A stretch of 13,157 bases of DNA from Promethearchaeota archaeon. Lineage in GTDB: Archaea; Asgardarchaeota; Lokiarchaeia; Sigynarchaeales; SOKP01. How positions within the stretch are numbered: position 1 is the first letter of the stretch; each line of letters starts with the position of its first letter. The notes under the pieces were generated by a model. It was not told where the DNA came from and ran no database searches. It saw only the letters and a list, made by a program, of their open reading frames with translations. The stretch covers positions 1 to 13,157 of the forward strand of contig WJKD01000916.1 of the NCBI GenBank assembly GCA_014729315.1, written 5' to 3'. Both the position numbers and the translations under genes were made by a program. Positions 1 through 6,362 of the stretch are shown piece after piece.

Positions 1-183
1 AGCCTATTGGGATTCGGATTTCTCTTTTTGTTTATCGATCAAATCGGTAAGGGCATTAAAACGATGGTAATCGGTGCCGTATGTATCTTTATCGCTAAGG
101 TGTTGTTGACAAATTTCGTACTTTCGTTGATCATCCTCACTTTGGGGAGCGCTATTCTCTTCTACAAACTAAAAAAGAAATGA
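1..183 (+). CDS. C-terminal part of a small membrane protein (5' end outside window)
   Basis: Frame 1 is open from the window edge to a TGA at 181-183, giving 60 residues. They are almost entirely hydrophobic, with one segment at about residues 2-14, a short polar turn (DQIGKGIKT), and a second long hydrophobic stretch at about 23-55, ending in the basic tail KLKKK. This pattern indicates two membrane passes with a cytoplasmic, positively charged C-terminus. The next gene starts 16 bases downstream, so the two are probably co-transcribed. No family can be named from this fragment, and the true length is unknown because the start lies outside the window. Confidence 0.7.
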   Translation, partial: SLLGFGFLFLFIDQIGKGIKTMVIGAVCIFIAKVLLTNFVLSLIILTLGSAILFYKLKKK

Positions 184-187
184 TTCT

Positions 188-195
188 AGGTGATC
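188..195 (+). promoter_or_regulatory. Shine-Dalgarno site for the 555-residue membrane protein
   Basis: AGGTGATC is an exact complement to the usual archaeal 16S rRNA 3' end (GAUCACCU). It sits 4 bases before the ATG at 200. The same octamer with the same 4-base spacing precedes the HIT gene at 12289, which supports both start choices. Confidence 0.7.
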
Positions 196-199
196 AAAA

Positions 200-1867
200 A
201 TGTTCGAGGAATTATTAAATAAGAATCATGTAGTTGTCGTTAAAAGCGATAAATACAAAAAGAAAAAATTTAAGATCAATAATACTTCAGTATTCCAAGT
301 TATTTCCAGAGTATTTCGACTATTAGGAGTAACATTTCTCTTCGTAATGTTTCAAATCGCATTTTTTCTATTAGTTCAAAAAATAGGAACTCATTTTCCA
401 GAACTTTGGGTCTTGGAATCATTTATAATAATAGCTTTCGGATTCTATATTTACGGAGGACTCCGTTCAAAAAAATCTTTAACCTTAAAAATATTTAAGG
501 TTGCGTCTTCTTTTCTCGTATGTTTATTACTTTTAGGAGTTCTGCTCGCAGTGATGCTCTGGTTTGATTCACTGATTTCGCTCAAAATAATTTTAGGGTT
601 GCTTCTGGTCTATTATCTCCTAAACCTTGCGTTATTTGTAAAAGAAAAGAGGATAAAATTAGCTAAAACCAAGTTAAAATCCACGCTTATAATTGTGGGA
701 ATCCTTACTGCATCTATGGGCTCTCTTCTTGTAATATCAATGAACCCAGAATTCGTTGTAATAGACCCAAAAAGCGAGCCCGAAATGATATTTTGGTGCG
801 GTTCGAATCAATTACCCGAGGAACAAGAAATCTTGGATCTTTGCAAGCAGAATAAAATCGCTTTTATGCCTACAATTCGAGAAAAAATGGTCGGGAACGA
901 GGAATATATGAATATATACAAGAGCCTAATTAACGCGAGTATTGACCTTCATTTTGCAATAGGGGGAAGTAAATTCTACGCGAATTTAGACAACGCACAC
1001 GAATTTCCCTCCATCTACGCAAAGATAAGACAGTGGTTTATCACGGAGGGAATAATGAATAATACGCACATTGTTTCGTTTTCTATTGACGCTGAACCTT
1101 CAAACAAGTATCTTAAAGAATTGAGGAACCAAACCTTATTCGATGGGTTAAGAACCGGATGCAACCGTTATCCTTCAGAGATAGAAAAGGAAAAAGCAAC
1201 CTACGCATTAAAAAACTTCACAGATGCGATAAAAATGGACGGAAAACAATGCGGGATGATTCAAGGGAGCCGCTTTCTCGACGATACTGACGGCGACGGG
1301 GACTATTCGCTGTTTACTCGTAATGTTTATTCGCTTCCGGTTGGATGGGATTTTACGGTTACTATGCTATACAGGACCAATAGAATTCAGATGGACGAGA
1401 GTGAGAAATCACCTCCTGAGTTTTACGCCAAATCGCTGGCAGTTTTTTACGGAGCTATTGTTGAGGGAACCAAATTTACTACCTCCCTCTTATCTTTTTA
1501 CCAGAACATCGCCTTAGAACAAGAATCCCGCACGGGGCATACAAACAATCGATATATCTTTATTGGAAATTTCAAAAGGGAATTCAAACACACTACCTAT
1601 ATCAAAGAAAAACAATTCTACGACGACTTAGATATTTGTCGACACTTTAACTTAGACAAAGTTTTCCTTTACGATTTAAAGGGGTTTATCAGTCGCTATG
1701 GCTGGGAGGAAATAAACAAAATTGGAGAGCATATACAAAAAAAGGAGAACTGGACTTTAGAATATATGAGATATAAATCCCTTACGTTTTTAGCATTCTA
1801 CTGCGGTTTAATCCTCATTGATATATTAGCTCCGTTAGAAAGGGACTTGTCTAAAGGAGGTGAATAA
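200..1867 (+). CDS. Membrane-anchored protein with large extracytoplasmic domain, possibly a TIM-barrel hydrolase fold
   Basis: The 555-residue product is not assigned to a named family. A lysine-rich N-terminus precedes five hydrophobic spans (about residues 40-60, 71-87, 101-121, 127-147, 161-181). A soluble domain of about 345 residues follows, then a last span at about 530-545 and a short charged tail. The positive-inside rule puts the large domain outside the cell. It contains alternating hydrophobic strands and helices, an acidic DAE motif at 297-299 right after a strand-like IVSFSI, and a calcium-loop-like DTDGDGDY at 362-369. An acidic pair at a strand end is common in TIM-barrel glycosidases, but catalysis is only inference. 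The start is fixed by AGGTGATC at 188-195. The gene lies between two other membrane-protein genes (gaps of 16 and 2 bases), so a membrane or surface complex is plausible. Base composition is richer in G+C than the genes from 3431 to 9410. Confidence 0.75.
   Translation: MFEELLNKNHVVVVKSDKYKKKKFKINNTSVFQVISRVFRLLGVTFLFVMFQIAFFLLVQKIGTHFPELWVLESFIIIAFGFYIYGGLRSKKSLTLKIFKVASSFLVCLLLLGVLLAVMLWFDSLISLKIILGLLLVYYLLNLALFVKEKRIKLAKTKLKSTLIIVGILTASMGSLLVISMNPEFVVIDPKSEPEMIFWCGSNQLPEEQEILDLCKQNKIAFMPTIREKMVGNEEYMNIYKSLINASIDLHFAIGGSKFYANLDNAHEFPSIYAKIRQWFITEGIMNNTHIVSFSIDAEPSNKYLKELRNQTLFDGLRTGCNRYPSEIEKEKATYALKNFTDAIKMDGKQCGMIQGSRFLDDTDGDGDYSLFTRNVYSLPVGWDFTVTMLYRTNRIQMDESEKSPPEFYAKSLAVFYGAIVEGTKFTTSLLSFYQNIALEQESRTGHTNNRYIFIGNFKREFKHTTYIKEKQFYDDLDICRHFNLDKVFLYDLKGFISRYGWEEINKIGEHIQKKENWTLEYMRYKSLTFLAFYCGLILIDILAPLERDLSKGGE
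1853..1863 (+). promoter_or_regulatory. Strong Shine-Dalgarno site overlapping the end of the upstream gene
   Basis: AAAGGAGGTGA is the best anti-16S match in the window and lies in the last codons of the 555-residue gene. Aligned with the site at 188-195, its 4-base spacer would end exactly at 1869, so initiation is expected at 1870. The codon there is ATT. No ATG, GTG or TTG occurs in that frame until GTG at 1951, which is far too distant for this site. Confidence 0.65.
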
Positions 1868-1869
1868 AA

Positions 1870-2982
1870 ATTAGAAAATACGAAAAATATATTATTTGTG
1901 TTTTTCTTCTCATTTCAGTATCTCTTCCCATATTTACCACCTTTTTTGAAGTGAATACGGGTTTTGAGGAGTACTCTCAATTAAATGAAAATTGTAGATT
2001 TAATGAAAAAAGCAATAAATTAGAGACCAGTCAAGGATATTTACTAGAAAAGACTTTTACTTTTACTCCCGAATCCAATGAATTACTGTTGCACACTGAT
2101 TTTGAAAAAATATACATCTATTATTTAACAGTTTAAATTGTCACACCTCACAATGTATCGAGGATACAGATTAGCATTTGGGATCCGGATAATCGTAAGT
2201 TTGATATTTTTGATAGTGCATTTAGATACAATATAGAGCGTGCAAATAATTATACCAGTCAGTTCGGAGCATCTAAATCAGGGACACACAAGATCAAGCT
2301 TACTACGGAATCAAATCATAACTTTAATCTTAGATTCTTTATTAAATGTGGTGGGAATTGTCTTAGCGATCTTCTTCCAAGGGAACTAATTCATCTCAAA
2401 TTACACCGCATTTTCACTTTCTGGAACGGGCAATATATTTACCAAAGGATTTTATTAGATTCAGATAAGCAGTATGAGTTTTACTTTTTACAGATGACTG
2501 AAATATCCGATAAATTAGCTAAGTCTGTTAAATTAGATTGTTCCGTTGATGATCCAAATGAATTAGAGTTTTCAATTTATAAAAAGGAGGAAATGATGGG
2601 GATTAATGAAATAACAAAGTTCCGATTTGGAACTGCTGTTGGAGGACTGTATAGATTGAGATTAACCATTTATTGTGAAGTATCGAGAGTAAATATCGCA
2701 TATCTAGTAAAAGAGATCCATGAAGAAAAAATTCCGGAGGACGAGGAAGAACCAGAAGATACCGACGACTATATTAAAGAAAAAACTGAGGACGCAAAGG
2801 ATAATATGGTCAACGAGTATAAAGAAATTAAAGCTAGTATACCGATTGAATTTACGATCTTATCTTTAGTAAGCATGGGTAGCCTTTTTACCATTGTTTT
2901 ATTTACTTTTTATATCCATCGAAGATACACTATAAAGGAAATGGAAAAAGAAATTTCCAAATACACTCAATCCTATGATTAA
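1870..2982 (+). pseudogene. Membrane protein gene with ATT in place of the start codon and one in-frame TAA (nonsense-interrupted or recoded)
   Basis: One frame runs from just after the preceding stop to TAA at 2980-2982, about 370 codons, broken only by TAA at 2134-2136 (codon 89). The parts on both sides are protein-like and join sensibly. There is a hydrophobic signal/anchor at about 8-26 and then an outside domain with Cys42, Cys160, Cys164, Cys224 and Cys269. Two similar motifs (FG-five-G at 132-138 and 253-259, each followed by alternating hydrophobics) suggest two related beta domains. An acidic stretch follows at 285-300, then a membrane span at about 326-349 and a short charged tail. 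The layout recalls type I membrane proteins with GOLD- or PPC-like beta domains, but this is only a resemblance. The start was placed at ATT 1870 from the Shine-Dalgarno position. Starting at GTG 1951 would remove the signal segment, and the ATG at 2494 has no ribosome site. TAA in place of a sense codon such as AAA is one substitution, as is ATT for ATG. Confidence 0.7.
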
Positions 2983-3219
2983 TACTGAAACCCTCTTAAC
3001 TTCAAATTTGAATCGTTCTTTTCCTTAAATTTAAAATTACAAATAAAATCCCAATGAACTTCTTCTCTTAAAGGAGTTTTTGACTTTAGAATAAATTATA
3101 CCATTATAAAAAAAACCAAACATTTCTAAAATGCTTGTTCTGTCTTCTTTTTTATTACAAAAATAATAAAAAAATAATATTCTATTAGAAATCCAGCCCT
3201 CTTGGTGTAATGAGAGAGT
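2983..3219. other. Intergenic AT-rich stretch without recognisable gene
   Basis: This is the first half of a 448-base gap between the interrupted membrane gene and the small cysteine protein. It has no open frame with coding character. The longest seen is a 28-codon minus-strand frame (3037-3123) with no ribosome site. A T-run at 3148-3153 could end transcription of the upstream operon, but it is weak. The other half of the gap is occupied by the duplicated element at 3220-3408. Confidence 0.5.
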
Positions 3220-3302
3220 AAGATGTTTTTAAAATTAAATTAAAATTATCTAAAAATGTGAAAAGATATGATTAACTTTAAAGCATTTATATATTTTGAT
3301 GA
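3220..3302 (+). repeat. Direct repeat copy A of a TATA-containing palindromic element
   Basis: This copy begins AAGATG and ends TTGATGA. It shares with copy B (3324-3408) a 27-base identical core ending in GCATTTATATATT, plus the block AAATTATCTAAAA. It contains a TATA-like TTTATATA at 3286-3293. Its left arm (ATGTTTTTAAA) is a degraded version of the copy B arm. TTATCTAAA at 3246-3254 is the exact reverse complement of TTTAGATAA at 3313-3321 in the spacer between the copies. Confidence 0.7.
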
Positions 3303-3323
3303 AATTTATATATTTAGATAAGC

Positions 3324-3408
3324 AAGATGCTTTAAAAAATAAAATAAAATTATCTAAAATTGAAAAAGATAAATGATTAACTTTAAAGCATTTATATATT
3401 TAGATGAG
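3324..3408 (+). repeat. Direct repeat copy B with nested inverted repeats
   Basis: This is the second copy, offset by about 104 bases. The outer inverted repeat ATGCTTTAAA (3327-3336) pairs perfectly with TTTAAAGCAT (3382-3391). Inside it, TTATCT (3350-3355) pairs with AGATAA (3367-3372). Copy A keeps both pairings partly. The right outer arm runs into the TATA-like box used by the following gene, so the element may be a duplicated promoter/operator or a structured leader. There are only two copies and no spacers of uniform size, so it is not a CRISPR array. Confidence 0.7.
3391..3398 (+). promoter_or_regulatory. Probable promoter (TATA box) for the small cysteine protein
   Basis: TTTATATA preceded by purine-rich AAAGCA looks like an archaeal BRE/TATA box. 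It lies 40 bases before the ATG at 3431, giving an expected start of transcription near 3418 and a leader of about 12 bases. That leader contains AAGTGATT (3421-3428), a 6-of-8 match to the AGGTGATC ribosome site. Confidence 0.45.
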
Positions 3409-3430
3409 ATAATATCCAATAAGTGATTAA

Positions 3431-3862
3431 ATGGGCAAGATACTAAATTATTCAATTATAGGTTTACAAGAATTTATTATTAGTTTTGAATCCTATTGTA
3501 CACCTTGCGAGATCCAAAACTATTGTACTTATGGGAAAGAGAATCCTTTTAAAGTAAAAATTAATTGTAACGATTTAAATCAAGCTAAAGAGAAAATTAA
3601 GCTCGAACAATTGCAAAAATTACAAAAAAAAGAGGATATATCCCTCTCTTACGAAGATTTAATAAAAAAGGTGAAAATAAACCTTCAAGGAATTTTTTCT
3701 GAAATATGGAAAGAAAAAGTAAAATTACAAAGCGAAGAAACAAGATGCTTAAACTCTCAAAAAGTTGATCCTTTATTAGTATCCCAGCAAGCGCAAGATT
3801 GGTGGCAAGACTTTAATTCAACTATAAAGATTATTAACCAAGAGTGCGAGAAAATTGGCTAA
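3431..3862 (+). CDS. Small soluble protein with an N-terminal four-cysteine cluster, unknown function
   Basis: The product is 143 residues and is not recognised as a known family. Four cysteines lie in the first third (Cys23, Cys26, Cys32, Cys46; spacing C-x2-C-x5-C-x13-C), which could bind zinc or an iron-sulfur cluster. One more is at the end of the protein (in NQECEKIG) and one in TRCLNS. The middle, from about residue 50 to 110, is lysine/glutamate-rich and strongly helical, probably coiled coil. There is no signal peptide or membrane span. ATG 3431 was chosen because it follows an AAGTGATT ribosome-like site and a TATA box. The gene precedes a membrane protein and the radical SAM pair, but its own promoter and the gap to 3944 make it a separate transcript. 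A partner role for the radical SAM proteins would be speculation. Confidence 0.7.
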   Translation: MGKILNYSIIGLQEFIISFESYCTPCEIQNYCTYGKENPFKVKINCNDLNQAKEKIKLEQLQKLQKKEDISLSYEDLIKKVKINLQGIFSEIWKEKVKLQSEETRCLNSQKVDPLLVSQQAQDWWQDFNSTIKIINQECEKIG

Positions 3863-3914
3863 GTAATGCAATCGCTCAGTTAAATGTCTAATATGTAATT
3901 AGTTTTTCTCTGAG

Positions 3915-3922
3915 TTTAAATA
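3915..3922 (+). promoter_or_regulatory. TATA box for the four-span membrane protein, probable leaderless transcript
   Basis: TTTAAATA begins 29 bases before ATG 3944. Archaeal transcription usually starts about 25-30 bases after the TATA box, so the mRNA should begin at or next to the ATG. There is no Shine-Dalgarno match in between. Confidence 0.6.
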
Positions 3923-3943
3923 TCTTAGAACAGAAAAATATTG

Positions 3944-4573
3944 ATGTATTATCTATATCTATTTAATACACTTGACATAAATAGTGCAATCAATGGTCCC
4001 ATGAACGGAGTGGAAAATTGGTGTACGCAATTTAATCTATTTATGTTAACATTTTTTATTTTTTTGAAATATATCTTTGTTTTAATAATGTTTTCGGTTG
4101 GTTTTCTAACATTGTATAAAATTCGGGGGATATATCTTAGAACTCGACAAGAAAAAATTGATCCTGAGGAGGATAGATTAAAAAAACCTCGTTTAGTTTT
4201 AGGATTTTTTTATATTTTTATGGCATTTGGTATTTTATTTGATTTTTTTACGTATTTCTTAATCATCGTGCTCGATCCTCTACCAGATCGGTTTGTTTTC
4301 CTTTTTATAAATTTTAATGGTGATCTTGATCCCTACATTTCTAATCGATTTGAGAATATTGAAAAGTGTAAGTATCCTCACGAAAAAACTATTTACTATT
4401 CCATAGCGTTATGTTCGTTCTTTTTTACATTAAATTTAATATTAAGCATTTGGTATTTGATAAATAACAACAGAGTTATCTCTAATCCTAGAAAAGTAAT
4501 GTATAATACAATATATTCAGTTTCGGGAACGATTTTATTTGGTTGCACTACATTTCTTCCTTTTTTCTTATAG
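3944..4573 (+). CDS. Four-span integral membrane protein, unknown function
   Basis: The product has 209 residues and no recognised family. Hydrophobic spans lie at about 35-58, 84-110, 149-172 and 187-209. A charged loop (RTRQEKIDPEED, about 66-77) falls between spans 1 and 2, and a polar loop of nearly 40 residues with several acidic and asparagine residues between spans 2 and 3. There are no transporter or enzyme motifs. A TTG directly precedes the ATG (3941), but the ATG is preferred because the TATA box at 3915-3922 places the transcript start there. The gene is very AT-rich, like its neighbours, and its last codons (FFL) end inside the final span. It is followed by 173 bases holding an inverted repeat and the promoter of the radical SAM pair. 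Confidence 0.75.
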   Translation: MYYLYLFNTLDINSAINGPMNGVENWCTQFNLFMLTFFIFLKYIFVLIMFSVGFLTLYKIRGIYLRTRQEKIDPEEDRLKKPRLVLGFFYIFMAFGILFDFFTYFLIIVLDPLPDRFVFLFINFNGDLDPYISNRFENIEKCKYPHEKTIYYSIALCSFFFTLNLILSIWYLINNNRVISNPRKVMYNTIYSVSGTILFGCTTFLPFFL

Positions 4574-4611
4574 CGACTAAAGTAATTAATATCACTTGAT
4601 GATCTAATATT

Positions 4612-4636
4612 TTTCTAAATCAAATTTATTTAGAAA
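4612..4636. repeat. Perfect 9-bp inverted repeat, possible terminator hairpin or operator
   Basis: TTTCTAAAT (4612-4620) and ATTTAGAAA (4628-4636) are exact reverse complements around a 7-base loop. They lie 38 bases after the membrane-protein stop, are preceded by a T-run, and sit about 35 bases upstream of the TATA box at 4671. The element could end the upstream transcript or bind a regulator of the radical SAM operon. Confidence 0.55.
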
Positions 4637-4664
4637 GCCAATAAAACTAAAACATCATAAAAGA

Positions 4665-4678
4665 ACGAACTTTAAATA
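4665..4678 (+). promoter_or_regulatory. Canonical archaeal BRE/TATA promoter for the radical SAM pair
   Basis: ACGAAC followed by TTTAAATA (4671-4678) is a textbook archaeal BRE plus TATA box. Transcription should begin near 4698-4700, giving a leader of about 47 bases before ATG 4747. The leader has no good Shine-Dalgarno match. Confidence 0.65.
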
Positions 4679-4746
4679 TCTATCTTATTAGAATAGTTTA
4701 AGCAATTCTAAAATCAATCTGAATTATCCGTATTAGAAAAATACCA

Positions 4747-6342
4747 ATGAATGGAAAGAAAGTTAAAATTTTGTATCTCCAACCCTTCGAATATTTTGGG
4801 GATACTAGATTTCTTACTGAGAGCTTCTTAAGAATCTCGAATTACCTTAATTCAAAAAAGGAAGAATTGAATATTGATATAGAAGAAGAATATTTAGATT
4901 TGAGATTTGAAGGTTTACCATTATATTGTCCAGAAAATCTTAATGAATACCGATTAGAGCTCAAAAATCTTCTTTTAAATACTTTTGAAAGGTTTAATTT
5001 TGAAATTTGTGCTATTTCTTGCTACACAAGTTTCACTTATCTTAATTCTATGGAAGTTGCATTTATGATTAAAAATGTAATCAATCCTAGTTGTTATACG
5101 ATAATTGGAGGTTATCATCCTACCGTTATGTCGGAGGATTTCTATCTTAAAAACATTCCAGATTATTTAAGGGATTTTTATAATCCAAAAGCTAGTCCCA
5201 TTGATTTTTTGGTTCAAGACGAGGGGGAATTACCTTTTTTTCATTTTATTAAGAATTTCATTAATGGTACTATTTCAGCTAGATCATGTTTAAAGGATAA
5301 GCCCCAGATTTTACCTCGAAGAATAATGGAAGACTTAAACGAATTAGCTGTACTAAATTTAGATCTTTTTAAAAAATATAAAGACATCATTAAAAAAAAT
5401 GGTGATTTCTACATAAATTTTACTCGAGGCTGCTTATTTAGGTGTAAGTTTTGTTCTTCTTCAATAGATTCAAAGATGAAATCCTATAGATCTGTTCGAT
5501 TCAAATCAATTGATAGGTGTATTGCCGAAATAGATGTAATCCTTAGGACGAAATGGTTATCAATAGATAAGTTAATGATTGACGACCCCGTTTTCTTTCC
5601 AAAAAGATCCATGAAAAGAGAATTCTTTCAAAAGTTCAGTAAATTTAAGAGAATTCCTTTTAAAATATATGTACACGATAGAATTGAATTATGTTCTCGC
5701 GAGGATTTGAGGAATTATAAAAAATTTAACCTGATTCCTGGATTTGGATTAGAAACAGGATCTCCAACTTTATTATGTAGATTAGGCAAATTCTTAGGCA
5801 AGAACAATAGTATTATTCACGCTAAGAAATATTTACAGAAAGTAGAAGAGATTATTAAATATTCTAATGAAATCGGTGCTCAAATTATCTTTTTATGTAT
5901 GGGAGCAAGTCCTGGGATGGATAGTGAAACCATTAAAGAAAGTACCGAATTTTTCCTCTCAAAGAGATTTTCGGGAAAATCATTAATTGAAAAATATCCA
6001 ATAAACTTACAGATCCAAAAATTTGCTATTTTGCCTGGCAATACATTTTACGAAAATGGGGAAAACTTTCTTTTTAGTAAATTTTATTTTAAAAAATGGT
6101 GGAAAATATTTGATAAAGAGCAAGCACTCTATTCTACTTTACTGAAACCAAGTAAGTATTTGTCCTTTTCCGAAGCGATGGGATTCTTAAAAGATTTCTT
6201 GAGTAAGCTTTATAGGGCCCAGATGAGGTTGAAGAATCCATCCTATAACTTACCCGAATATTTTTTTCACCAAAAATTATACAAGAGAACCTTAGAACTT
6301 TATAACTATAAAGTACTGAAAGAAAAAAGTATAATTTATTAG
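4747..6342 (+). CDS. Cobalamin-binding-type (B12) radical SAM protein, first of a tandem pair
   Basis: The product has 531 residues. Residues 1-200 look like the Rossmann-type B12-binding domain of class B radical SAM enzymes: an N-terminal strand KILYLQPF, GGYHP at 121-125 and DEGE at 158-161. The radical SAM core follows with CLFRCKFC (Cys229, Cys233, Cys236), the CxxxCxxC motif that holds the [4Fe-4S] cluster and S-adenosylmethionine. A later GLETGS motif is typical of this group. No DxHxxG lower-ligand motif is visible, so B12 would be bound without a histidine ligand, as in many relatives. Known members methylate unreactive carbon or phosphorus, or rearrange rings. Which of these applies here cannot be read. 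The C-terminal region (PGNTFY, later KWW) is shared with the next gene, 20 bases away, indicating a tandem duplication and one transcript. Confidence 0.88.
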   Translation: MNGKKVKILYLQPFEYFGDTRFLTESFLRISNYLNSKKEELNIDIEEEYLDLRFEGLPLYCPENLNEYRLELKNLLLNTFERFNFEICAISCYTSFTYLNSMEVAFMIKNVINPSCYTIIGGYHPTVMSEDFYLKNIPDYLRDFYNPKASPIDFLVQDEGELPFFHFIKNFINGTISARSCLKDKPQILPRRIMEDLNELAVLNLDLFKKYKDIIKKNGDFYINFTRGCLFRCKFCSSSIDSKMKSYRSVRFKSIDRCIAEIDVILRTKWLSIDKLMIDDPVFFPKRSMKREFFQKFSKFKRIPFKIYVHDRIELCSREDLRNYKKFNLIPGFGLETGSPTLLCRLGKFLGKNNSIIHAKKYLQKVEEIIKYSNEIGAQIIFLCMGASPGMDSETIKESTEFFLSKRFSGKSLIEKYPINLQIQKFAILPGNTFYENGENFLFSKFYFKKWWKIFDKEQALYSTLLKPSKYLSFSEAMGFLKDFLSKLYRAQMRLKNPSYNLPEYFFHQKLYKRTLELYNYKVLKEKSIIY

Positions 6343-6362
6343 TTAAATTCGAGGGACTAAAT

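Noticed and set aside
1323..1517. Short plus-strand frame inside the 555-residue gene
   Set aside because: It overlaps a strong gene in another frame and has no protein-like pattern or start signals.
2134..2136. Selenocysteine or pyrrolysine insertion
   Set aside because: The codon is TAA. Those systems recode TGA and TAG.
2494..2982. Separate 162-residue gene starting at ATG 2494
   Set aside because: It has no ribosome site or promoter, and the same frame is open upstream back to the TAA at 2134, so the ATG is internal to a longer gene.
3037..3123. 28-residue minus-strand frame in the intergenic region
   Set aside because: It is too short, without ribosome site or promoter, and of a composition expected by chance.
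3220..3408. CRISPR array
   Set aside because: There are only two diverged copies, the repeats are longer than the spacer, and no cas gene is nearby.
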